Source: Lobulomyces angularis (lineage: Eukaryota; Chytridiomycota; Chytridiomycetes; Lobulomycetales; Lobulomycetaceae). From it: a DNA stretch of 52,743 nucleotides. Shown here piece after piece: positions 1-11,290 of the stretch. Position numbers and translations under genes: made by a program. The notes under the pieces are model-generated. The model was not told where the DNA came from. It saw only the letters and a program-made list of their open reading frames with translations, and did no database searches. The stretch covers positions 1-52,743 of the forward strand of contig JADHYX010000130.1 of NCBI GenBank assembly GCA_027604685.1, written 5' to 3'. The number at the start of each line of letters is the position of its first letter. Position 1 is the first letter of the stretch.

Positions 1-1775
1 AAGAAAAAGGAATGGTTGAATTTATAAATAACTAAGTAATGCATGAAAAAATTTAAAATTGAACTAAATAAAAAAAAATTTATAGAGAACAATTTTTAAA
101 TCAAAGAGTTAAGAGGGAAATAAAAAAAAAAAAAAATGATATTAAAAAAAAAATTAGTATTTAAGAAAGAAAAAAGTGATAAATTTAAAAAAGTAAAATT
201 ATTTATATAAAATTAAAAAAAATATCGTGGAATAAAAAGAAATAAAAAAAAAAAGAAGAAAATAAAAATAAAAAAAACCGATATTAGGGTTTTAGGGTTT
301 TCTAGTTCTTTGTGTTTTCGTTTCACTTCGCAATTTGTGTGTTGAAAAAAACATGATAAAATGATTTTTGAAGTGCAAAAGCTTTTAAAGAATTAGAACA
401 ATATCTTTTTGTACCAACATCATAAACTATTAAATTCATTTTTATGACTTGGAAATCCAGCAGGATTTGCTCTAAAAACAAATGTTGGCTATTTTAATAA
501 GCATGCTATAATTCTTTACTGTCCTTAGAGGCATTAAGTATATTTAATCGCGAAATAGAAATATCCAAGTTATTTTTATGCGGTGAATCCAGTTTTTGAG
601 ATAAAAGGAATATATTGGATGGATTTAAAATGGATTCATCCTTTGTAAGGTGGTTTTCATCTGCATCCATCATCGTAGCAACTAAATGTACGGAGGGAGA
701 AACTTTTTAGGGGGCCCTCGGACATTGCCGAACAGTAAGTTAAAGATGATTTATTAACTTGGCTTTTAATTATAGGCGAAATGGAACTTCTAGGTTTTCT
801 TTCATTTTTACTTTCTTTTTTGAAGATTTTTAGTGCAAAGAAATATCATTTTTTTCCAAAATAAACATTAATTCTAGACAGTAAGATTAAATTATGCTAA
901 TAAATTAGGTGAAGATGAAGCTTAAACAGCAGTATCCACAGCTGCTGATGCTGCTATAGAGGAAGAGAATTTTTATGTTTATAAGTTTAAGGATGTCTTT
1001 AGAAACTACCTAACTTTTACAATTTTAAATAATGTTCAAAGGGAATTTCCAGGGAAGTTACAGATCGCTACAAACGTAGTAGAAGTAGTTGCCACATTCT
1101 TATTTTTAATTTTCATAAATTACTCTACTAATCAGTTAATAATCAGCATATGGTTTATATCTCAATATGATACTTTTTTTTTATAACCTTTGTGATTCAA
1201 CTGACACTGTAATAAAACCATTATGGCGCTAACATTTCAATCTATGTCATCAATGTCTTCCTATAATTTCAAAAATATATAAAGTATTTGAAGAAATGAG
1301 TAGCATGAATAGAAAATTTTCTATACTGTAAAATTGCTATAGAATGTAAATTTACCACATGTGATAAAGTGTTATCTAGTACCATTGATATCATGTGCAA
1401 AACTCTTATCATTTTGTAAAAAGGTGTTAAGATTTGACATTTTTAAACTTGGAAATGAAACTAATTTTAAGATGTAAAACGAAGTCGCAACAAAATACTC
1501 CTTGCAACTATAAATTGTTCCAACCTTGCTTCACAATTTTGCAGAAGTTTATACACTCTTTGAAAAATTAAGTCATTCTCGTATATTTTCCCTTCAAATA
1601 AGTTTATTTAAACTTTCTTTGTTCAAATGTCCAGTAGCCCGATTTTACCCTATAACACAACTGTTCTTCATACGTTCCGTAGCAAACAAATTACCATGAA
1701 CTTCAATTCCTTACATTGATATAAAAAAAAAAAAAATTACTTGGTCACAAAACTTTCAATCTAAATTTAAATTTT
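1..1775. other. AT-rich region without a convincing gene
   Basis: Very AT-rich with long A runs. Positions 284-301 hold a short telomere-like stretch, two TTAGGG units in a T-rich context. An open frame at 926-1186 (+, 86 codons) has no ATG, is preceded in frame by a stop, and matches no family I recognise. Nothing else can be supported. Confidence 0.5.
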
Positions 1776-2066
1776 ATGGTGGTATGTTTCAAAAAAAAAA
1801 AAAATAAAAAAATAACTATTATTTAGAAAGTTTTGTATTGGGCAAAAGCAAAAGAATTGGTGGGAATTAGTGATGAGGAAGTTTATATAAGTGCACCTAC
1901 TCCAGTTTCACACTTCATTTTAAAGCTAGAAAATTTACATCCCATTCTAAAAACTTTAAATAACACTAACTTGTATGCTTTAAATATGGAATTTATAACA
2001 AATTTTAATTCAATTTTGAATAATAATGATGAGTTTGCTATCATTCCTCCTGTAAGTGGTGGTTAA
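1776..2066 (+). CDS. MOCS2A: Molybdopterin synthase small (sulfur-carrier) subunit, MoaD/MOCS2A
   Basis: Ubiquitin-fold sulfur carrier that, once thiocarboxylated on its C-terminal glycine, donates sulfur to precursor Z in molybdenum cofactor synthesis, acting with the MoaE/MOCS2B subunit. The sequence shows the family's N-terminal strand (VKVLYWAKAKELVG) and its C-terminal signature (FAIIPPVSGG followed directly by TAA), the Gly-Gly being the functional end. The protein is 82 residues, normal for MoaD. Translation from the main exon alone would lack an ATG. A 45-nt intron (1782-1826, GTATGT...TTTAG) joins ATG-GTG at 1776-1781 to AAA-GTT at 1827, giving MVKVLYW, so the first coding exon is only 6 nt. 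It is convergent with SEC5, with 145 bp between the stops. It implies molybdoenzymes in this organism; no other Moco gene is visible here. Confidence 0.9.
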
Positions 2067-2211
2067 CGTTATTACTATTTTTTTTTTAAACCAATGATAG
2101 ACCTTTTTAGATTTTTTATTAAAACTAATTTTAATTTTTTTACAAATTAGTATGTCTTTATTAAGAAAAAAAAGTACAAATTTATAAAAAAAAAAAAAAA
2201 AAATTACAAAA

Positions 2212-5200
2212 CTAATTTGAAAAACAACTAAATTGAACAAAAGTACTCCTTTTTGATTCTTCTAAAAATTTATTTACTTGATTTAACATTTCGTTATATT
2301 TATTTAAATTCTGTGAACTGCTGTTTTTTTTTTTTTCTTCCATAATTTCACAATTTTCTTCAATACTTTCTTTCACTATATCAAATAAACCTTTAATTTC
2401 AGGATTTTCATAACTTTTTAATGTCTCCTCCAAAAACATTATTTCCAAGTGTGCCTTTATTTTGTAAAAACAATAAATTTAAATAATTTATGCATACTTT
2501 TTGAAAAAAATATTTTTTAACCACCTGCATCATTCCCCCTAGACTAAACTTGTCAACCTGTCTGAAGTTAATCAGCAATTCTTGAGCGAAATTATGAAGT
2601 AGTTCATTTAGGATTCTTTTAACTAATTCTTTTGAAACATCACTAACCTGCGCATGCACCATTACTAAAAGTAACAACGCCTCATAGCAAAACGATCTGA
2701 CTCCTACAAAAATATTATTACCTCTCCGTTGATGATAAAATAGTACATACCTTGAGGTTTCCTTAAATCATACCAGTCTAATCCTGATTTTAAAATTCCA
2801 TTCTTCAGCAAATAGATGATAGGCTTTGATTTTCTTCTGCAATAATTTCGAAACAGAATTTCATCAAGATATTCTACAGAGGTAACTAATCCCTTAATTG
2901 TAAATAAAAAAATGACACCAAATAAAAAATTACATATACTTATATTTTTTATGTTTTCTTACATGGGTATCATTTGAGCAAAAAACTTTAAACTTGTTTT
3001 CAAAAAGTTGGCACAATTTTGGTATCATATTTGATTTTAAAAATTGCAGGTCACTTATAATAACAAGAATTCTGATATCCTGAATTTTTAACAACAAAAA
3101 AAAGATTTAAATTAAAATTTTGCTATAAAAATGTCAATAAAAGAACTTACGCTTCTTCTAATGTCTATGTTAGAACTTCTTCTACTACTACCTATAGCAC
3201 TATGTTTACCAGCAATTATACTACCAATTATTGTATGGATTCCAAGCATGCTATCGTATTTGCCGAATTCACCATATCTTTCTCCTTCCCACCAGGACTC
3301 GGCGATGAGATCATTATACTTAGTGGACGAGGGCCTCGAAGATTCCAAATACTGTTCCTCACATGATGGTTTAAAACCATTCCTCATCTGTAAATTTTCA
3401 TTCCAATGTACACCAAGCCATTCTAGGCCATCTAAAAATAAATACAGTGATTCGTAAAACGTTTGCCTGATGCGTTCAATATAATTTCGTTTAATTTGAT
3501 TTTCTCCTTCTTCATTTGGAAGGTTTTTAATTAACTGTGAAACCGGCGAATCCATAAAGTTCGTATTGTTAACTTCATTAGTAGAAACTATAGAGTGTAA
3601 ACTTCTCACTGTGTACTTCAAAAATCTGTAGAAGAGTTTCACAATGGTAGTAGTACTTGTTTCCATTTGCTGTCCTATAAAAAATTTTGAATGAGCAGAA
3701 ATGTCTTGCTCAAATTTCCAATCTTGATACAAAAAAAATTTTTTCGACTCTAAAAAAAAATTAATAGATAATTAAAATTTTTTCTGATATATTTGATGGC
3801 GTTACCTAATAAAACTGAATCACAAATACAGTTAATAAATCGATCTTTTAAATTTTCATTTACTGAACCAAAAATCTCATTGCAAAGTTCTAAAATTAAA
3901 GTGTTTAATCCGAAAAAATTATTGTCATTGAAAAAAAACAAAAATTTTCGAACTTCATCACATATTTTGGTTGTGTAAAATAAACTTTTTAATGGATGAG
4001 AAAATAAGTAAATAGAGAATTCAACTGGCAACTTCAAATTATTTAAATTATCCGTCTTTTCACCACCACTATTATTGCTGAGAGGATTTTTAACTACATA
4101 GGATGGTTTTCTTGATAAATTTAAAATTTCATTTCCATTAAAAATTTTATTGTTGTTTTTAAATGAAGTGTCATTCGTGTTGAAATTCTTTTGAATTTTT
4201 GATTGTGGAGAAAGAATATCTGAAACCTCTCCATCATTTGCATTTGATGAACTAGTCCCATTGCATTCTAAATCATTTTTCAGTCCAGTCAAATCTTTTT
4301 CCAAGAAGAAAGTATTAGAAATTAAAGCTGAAGCAAAATTTAACATATTTTGCAACATCTGATGGCAAAGCTCTTGTTTTTTTAAATCAAGGTGCTTTTT
4401 ATCCTTTGGGCAGTTACTTCGTGTCAATAACTTTTCAAAAAAATTTCTTACCTTCTCAAGTCTGTGTTCTATAAAGATTTTACAAACTTTACCAAATGTT
4501 GGTATGCAGCTTTTTAAAATACTGCAAATTTTCTTTATTAAATTAAAATTTGACTTCCAAAGCAAAGTATCCATATCATTAGCTGTATAATATAAAAAAA
4601 TTGATTATTGTTATGTGTCATATTATAAATTACAAAATAAATTTTCGAATTCAATCCTGGAATTCAAAGTATTCATAACTTTTTTTAAAAATATTACATC
4701 AAATGGTTCAGATTTTTTAACAAAAAACTTTTCATTATTAAAAGTGTGGCTTTGCTGTAAAAATTCTTCCATTTCCATTTCATCGTCCAACGCAGCAATT
4801 GATTCTGCAGGAAGAAGAACGCCGTTTGATAATTTCATAAGTGCTTAATTAATTATTAGTAGTAAATTTGAAACAAGTTGAATTACCATCCAGCCTGTCT
4901 TGATGAATTTTATATGAACTATCGATTTGGTCAATAATGTAGCTATATTGATTTTCCAAATAAAACCATACGGGATCACCTAACGGATCAAGTTCCACCA
5001 AATAACTAGTAGAGTAAAAAGTGTTCACAAAAAATAATTTATTTTATACCTCATTGTCCTTTCTTGACTTTCCAATGGCAGTCTTGGATTTCGTAAATGA
5101 AATAAAAGTTGAATCGAAAAATCAGAAATAATTCTATTAACTTCTTCCCAAACTTTTTCAAATACTTTCTGATGATGTTGAGATAATAAATTATCCTTTT

Positions 5201-6593
5201 CGCCAGTTACTTTTGAAGCAGATTTTGCCACAGTTGTTTTTGCTGCAACAGTATTCTGGAAGATACTTGGTTGGGTTGCTTTTGGTTTAACCTCTGGAGG
5301 ACCTGCTACGGGAATAGCAGTTGGAAATGACGAAAGCATTAAGCTTTTTCCTTTGTTGTAATCTCGAATTACCGCATCGTATTTATGCTTTATAAAAAGT
5401 TCCAAAATTAATGTTAAAGATTTAAACTGCTAAAATTTAAACCTTCCTAATTAACTCTTTAATCGTCGCAGGAAGGCTAAAAAAAAATTTCCATTGATCC
5501 AACACGGATAATGTAGTTCTAATTTCTTCAGCTTTTGCTCTGCGCTCTAACATCGGCCCATATAATTTGTTAGCATCTTCTGAAAGAGCTGTATTTCAAG
5601 AAAGTTAATATTAAAAAGAGTTCTAGGTGCTTACTATTTAAAGTTGTTACAAAAGGCGCAATACCAAAATCCGTAGAGGAAATTAGGTTTTTATTCCTCA
5701 TTTCGTGATAGAAGGCTATAGAAATAACATATTAAAAAAAATTCTAAAGTAAAAAAAAATTTTTCCAATTATTTATACAGTCAATTGTAGACTTTGCTGA
5801 AACAAACTTAGCAAAATGTGTTTTTACTAAGTTTTTCATCACGTCGTTTCGGTGCTGAATGGAAGTTTTCAATGTTGCAGATCCTTGAACCAAATCATTG
5901 TAAGTGGCGTTGATGTGAACTTCATTTAAATAAAATTTGGGATCAAAATTTTTGCTTGTTATCAACAAATTTGGCTCTATAAAAAAAAAAATTAAGTATT
6001 CCACAGAAAAAAAAGGTTACTTAATAAATTTTCGTCCCCACTCTTTCCTTTCATCAAAGCTTTTCTTTTTTCTCTACAATTTATAAGTATCAAATTTAGT
6101 ATCTAAAGATTCTAAAATCTTATAAATACCTATAAACATCATCATTTTTTCCTAAAGGATCCAGAGTGTCATCATCTTCTGTGTTGCCGAATATTGCCAT
6201 ATTTTTACTGGTATTACTCAATAACTGGTTTCTTTTTATTTTAGATATTCTCTGGGATACACTTTCCTCAGTTGCATTTTCCTCTAACCAATAATCTTGC
6301 GTAAAACTCTCAAGTTTATAATATTGGACAACTTGCTCCTGTTCATTTAAGCTTAGTTTTTGAGCTTGTGGTTGCTTTTGAACTAACACATTAACCTCTG
6401 GTTTTTCTTCTTCTTCGCTATCCTATGGTGGATGTCTGAAAAATAATACTTTGTCAATAAATACCTCTTCACTATCTTGATCATCAGCAAATTTTCGTCG
6501 AATTACGGTTGATTCATTGTTACCTTTTGAATTTGACACAGTTGAAGACCGCGCATTGTTGGGATTATTTTTTTTTAATTGTGTTGGTTGCAT
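2212..6593 (-). CDS. SEC5: Exocyst complex component Sec5/EXOC2
   Basis: Subunit of the exocyst, the complex that tethers secretory vesicles at the plasma membrane. The spliced protein follows the fungal Sec5 order: a short charged N-terminus, the DPLG motif (~6155), the conserved block with NFDPKFYLNEVH and then LVKTHFAKFVSAKSTID (~5950-5770), the stretch with VLDQWKFFFSLPATIKEL (~5500) and YDAVIRDYNKGKSLMLSSF (~5370), and a long helical C-terminal half (KRNYIERIRQTFYESLYLFL, ~3470; a C-terminal FSLGGMMQ then LEIMFLEETL). It ends in a helix resembling the fungal tail (FVQFSCFSN). It has about ten short introns; the first is 6423-6464. The start at 6593 (MQPTQLKK) is chosen because the upstream in-frame sequence is intron-like poly-Phe/Lys. 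The last intron is ambiguous: a GTATGC donor inserts nine residues that an alternative GTGGTT donor would remove. Confidence 0.87.
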
Positions 6594-6820
6594 AAAAAAA
6601 TTTTTTATAAAAAAAATGGTTAACTTTTTAACAAAAAAACTTTTGTAATAAGAGTAGAAAATTAGTGAATTTTTTTTATAAATTTTTAGGTAAGTTTCTA
6701 GCAAAAAAAAAAAAAACAATAATAAATACAAAAAATATTTCACTATTAAAATAAATTACAGATGATGGTATAAAAATTAGTAAAAAAAAATTGAAACAAC
6801 GAAATAATTTATGAATATCC

Positions 6821-9800
6821 TTAATGCTGCTTTTTGCAAGTATCTCCATATTGACATCGCCCTTGGGTAAAAAAGTAACATATTTGCTTCTCTGAATTAT
6901 TATTGTTTCTATTCCCTTTTCCTCTACTTTCACCTCGACCACCTCGGTCTCGATTTCTTTCATTGCCTCTACCACCTCTGTTCCTAAAGATAAAAAATTA
7001 GTGATACAATAATCTTTCAAAATTTTATTACCTATCTGGGGACCCAACTGATAAGTTAGCATTAGGCTGTAATTGTTGGCTGTGCTGGTGAGAAACTGGA
7101 AGTTGCTGCAAAGGTTGAACTGTTTGCAATTGTGGAACCTGCTGCTGGGCACTTAGTGCTATGAACGCTTTTAAAATTTCAGGATTTAAATTTTGATTAA
7201 TTCCAGTTCCACTTCCAACACCACTAACTAAATTTTGTAAACCAACGTATAAATTATTTATTGAAGGCTGCTGTGATTTTTGCTGATTATAATAACCAGG
7301 GAGAGTGTTAGGATTCACATTTAATAAATTATTTAAAGCAGGCGCTGATAAATTCAATTTACTCAATATTTGCTGCTGCATCAAAGATCCAGTATTATTC
7401 GCATTTTGATCCGTAAAACCAGAGTTGAGGGATTTTTGAGGTTGTATAACGTGTTGCGGCTGTTTTTTCAAAATATCTAAATTTTTTGCATTTTCTTCAA
7501 TAGTTGAATCCAAAAATGGTATCACTTTCATTAAAATTAAATTTGAACAATTCTTTTCCATATCAGTATTTTGAACGTTTTGTGATATTATTAGACTCTC
7601 GTCCGCCGATAATGGATAATCCGATTCTTCGTAATAATTAACCTCCATTTCCTTTTTTTCTCTTTCCTCCTGTACCAATTTTTCTTGACTAATCACTTCT
7701 GGGTTACGTAATTTAGAGTTTTGTTGTAAATCTAGCACTATATAAAATATTAAAAAAAAATACAAACATACATATTAAATACATGGAGGTCTAACGTAAG
7801 GTATTGATGAAACCATTCTTAATCTTCTCTTTTTAAAATCTTGCAACCCTTCACCTAAATCAAATTCTGGATTGATTGGTGCTGATACGCTAACATTCTC
7901 GTTTTCATTCTAAATTAAACATTAAAAAACAATAGATAAATGTATGTAAATTTACTTCATCTGGAGCTTCGTCAATATAAAAGATTTTCACTTGAACTAG
8001 TTTATCATCAGAAGGGAAAGTGACTTTTTTCTTTTTTTTTAAATCATTTGAATCAATAGTAGGAGATTGACCTCGACGATAGGAAGGAAGAGAAGGGCTG
8101 TCAATTAATAGAGTATTATTTGTTGAATTGGTTGGGGAATCAGGAAGTGGTTGTAATTGGGAATTAATTGGAGATTTTTGTTGATCCATAGAGTCCATAT
8201 TTTTTGTTTCTATAACTTTAGGAATTACTTTGTCAATTTTTTTTATTTTAGGCATAGTTAAAGCCTTATCCTCTTTAAAAGGGTCAAAACTAACAGCCAT
8301 AGTCGCAGGTTTTGAATCTTTAGGAGAAGGGGCGGAATCTTTTCTAATAACTTTACTACTATTGATCGCATTTGTTCCTGCAACAGTTTTATTTAAATTG
8401 GTGGTTTCATTTTCAGTATTGCTTTTTTTTGGGGTAGGACCAACATTACTGTCATCTCGTAACCTCTTTCTATTAATGTTTTCTTGAGTGTCTATTTTAA
8501 ATTTATGATAAATATAAGAAATCGCTTGATAAATACCTTCGCTCAGACTATTCTTTTTAGCAGTTGGAACATTAGTAACATCCTCCACCCTCGCTCGCTT
8601 CTTGTTATTATCGTCTATCATATCATTTTAAAAAAAAAAAAAATGAAATAGAAATACCTTCTGCATTTTTATTTAAAACCATTTGACTCCAGTCATTAAC
8701 CAAAGAATTAGATATATCAATAATTTCTAAAAAAAAAATTTTAAATTATACAGTGTTAAATAAATTGAATATACCTTTGTCAAAATCAGATTTACTTAAC
8801 TGCTTTACAATTTTTGCAAGACCATTACTAGTCTTGATTTCCTCCAATCCGATTGGTAAATGTTTTAATGTCCTCAAAATAACTAAAATAAGCTTATTAC
8901 TTTTATTTTTTTTTGCATCAACTAAAAATGGCTTAAAACATTGAAATCCTTTTGAATCAACAAATCTAATGGTGATAATAGGAAATAACAAAATAAATAT
9001 ATTAGAAATTAGAAAATATAATTTGCTTATTTAGTAATACTTCTTTAAAATTCCTATGTCAAGGGTCTTTAATATTATATCAAAAAATCCTTCCCTAACA
9101 AATTCAAAATTTTTCATGATTTTCTTTTTTTTGTCAATTTCCACATTCCCGGAAAGCTTTTCCATTTGTTCTAATTGTTCCTTATAACTGGACAGAATAA
9201 TTCTAGAAAATTTTGAACTATCCTTCACATTCAAAAGCCCGCCATCACTTGATAACACCAACTTCTCCTCGACCTCCTCAGGAGAATCTTGTCTATTTTG
9301 TTGCTGAGAGGCATCATATGATTGCTGTTGACCTTGCTGTTGAATTTGCTGATTCAGAATAGGTGACTGATGTTGTAAAGACTTTTGGTCAAAATTCTGC
9401 TGTTGCTGGAGCATCTGCATCTGCTGTTGCCTTTGCAATTGAAATTGGTGTTGGAGTTGCAATTGATTTTGTTGTTGAGAGTTTAAATTATTCGTTGACT
9501 GATTTGAATTTAAGTTATTGTTGAGTAAATTTAAACTGCTGTTTTGTGAAGATAAATTATTTGAGATATTTGGATTTTGATTCGTAGATGCACTATGATT
9601 TTCTATAAAAAAATAAAATAAATAAATTTAGCAATTTTATTATATAATTTTACGCAAGTTAAATCCAACATCAAAACCTGCAAGATTTAAGTTCGAACCA
9701 GTTCCTATCATCTGCGGAACGGAAGGTGATGGATTTACTTTACCAACAGTGCTAATGCCATTTTGAAGTTGTGCATCACCAATAACTTGGGAATTTTGTA

Positions 9801-10892
9801 CAGCAGTTGAATTCAATGCAGTAGTATTAGTATTGTTCGAAAAAGGTTGAAATTGCCCAGAATTCATGATATGAGGCGAAGCCATGAAATTAAGAGGACT
9901 ATTTCTATTATTAGGAATTAGCGGCATTGTGGAATTAAACTTTAATGCGTTTAGCTGTTGTTGATTAAACATCTGTAAATTATCAGTTAATGAAAGGCCA
10001 GCTACTGAAGTTAATGCTCCAGCACCAGTTATTGGTATTGTACTATTATTCTTGTTATTTTGCTGTTGCAAAAGCTGTAACTGAGCCTGCTGGATTTGCA
10101 TTTGAATGTGCTGGTGTTGCTGAGGAGTCAAATTTGGGGGTAAAGGAAGCGGATTGGAGTTTGGCGCATGTTGTTGGGCTAAATTGAAGATTTAAGGAAA
10201 AATCTTAGTTAATTTTTAAATTTTAAAAAATCAAAGTTAAAAAAAAACACAATCAAAAATAAGAAGAAAAAAATTGTTAAACAGAAGTTTGAGTGCTTTT
10301 TTTCATTAAAATACCAAAAAAATGGGGAGAGGGATTATTTTGTCCAGTCAACTGACCGGCTTGCTGCATAAGATAACCTTGATTATTATTATTCAAATTT
10401 ATTAGCTCATCTGAATTCGTTCTGGATAATGGAAGTGGCATTTGATGATTCGGATTATTGCTGTTTTGAAACATTAAAGTTTGTTGTTTAAGCTGCTGTT
10501 GTTGTTGGTATTGTTGCTGAACTTTTTGAGGATCATAATTTGATGCTAAAAGAAAATTAATTAAAGTAATGCTTTATTTTTCAAGAAAACCTTTGTCCTT
10601 CGACCTTCTTCTTGTAAACCATCCTGCTACCTAGTAAAAAAAGTCATTAGTCAATTTCAGCGAATGCAAAGATTCATCAGTGTTAATTTGGGTATTCAGT
10701 AATAATTTTTAAACGTTTTGTTTTTATTGGTAAAAGATAATGTATATTTACTTGACTTTCAGACAACTTTGTATTATTTGATAAATCAATTATTTCATTT
10801 TTTGTAGGATTCTTATTTACATTAGTAAAATGATGTTCCAAAATCTGAGTCTGCTCTGAAGAAAATCTTGATCCTTTCAAAGGTAAACTCAT
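6821..10892 (-). CDS. PNUTS: PNUTS/LUMINIDEPENDENS-like PP1-binding nuclear scaffold with homeodomain, LW domain and CCCH finger
   Basis: Likely the PP1-targeting subunit of a nuclear phosphatase module that acts on RNA polymerase II at transcription termination. Domains in order: a homeodomain at residues ~8-60, its helix 3 (WFTRRRSKDK) completed by an exon at 10591-10630; long Gln/Asn-rich linkers (10540-9290); a TFIIS N-terminal LW-type domain (LKHLPIGLEEIKTSNGLAKI, ~8880-8760, then VNDWSQMV); an RVxF PP1-docking motif (KKVTFPSDDKL, ~8020), in the same setting as the KTVTWP motif of animal PNUTS; a second Asn/Gln linker; an RGG-rich stretch (~6970-6905); and a final C-x7-C-x5-C-x3-H zinc finger (CYFFTQGRCQYGDTC) ending at TAA 6821-6823. 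All parts lie on one strand with short introns and no internal promoter-sized gap, though transcripts would be needed to exclude two genes. Homeodomain position 51, usually Asn, appears to be Arg. Confidence 0.8.
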
Positions 10893-11290
10893 CCTTATTT
10901 TTTAATATAGTTCAGATTAACTTTTTTTTTTTAAAGTAGGCTGTTTTTTGGCAAATAAAGTCAGAAAAACAATATAAATAATATAAATAGAAACTTTAAC
11001 AGAGACAATCACTAGTTTCTTAATTTATGCAATTTATAAACTTAATATTGGAAATTTGATAAAACCCTTGAAATTTGGTTACACAAAATAAGGATTTTCT
11101 TTTATAAATACCATTATTTTTTTATTTAAAACTTTAGTGGATTATTAAGGTTTTTAATTACCATTTAGAACTTAATTATTCAAATACATCAACACTTCAA
11201 CTTAAATATTAAAATACATTAACACACTTTCCACTTAGTTATCACTTTCCAATCCGATTTCTAATACCTCTCAACCCTAGAAAAACGAAA
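10893..11290. other. Intergenic region upstream of the PNUTS-like gene
   Basis: AT-rich sequence of about 400 bp between the PNUTS-like start and the first Fanzor-like relic. It should contain the PNUTS promoter on the minus strand. Composition becomes less AT-rich from about 11220 towards the element. No terminal inverted repeat could be seen. Confidence 0.4.

Noticed and set aside
926..1186. 86-codon open frame containing EEENFYVYKFKDVFRNYL
   Set aside because: No ATG, a stop immediately upstream and no family recognised; could be an exon or relic but cannot be supported.
6594..6743. In-frame hydrophobic N-terminal extension of SEC5 that looks like a signal or membrane segment
   Set aside because: It is poly-Phe/Leu/Lys encoded by AT-rich intergenic DNA. 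SEC5 is a cytosolic exocyst subunit, and ATG 6593 gives a normal N-terminus.
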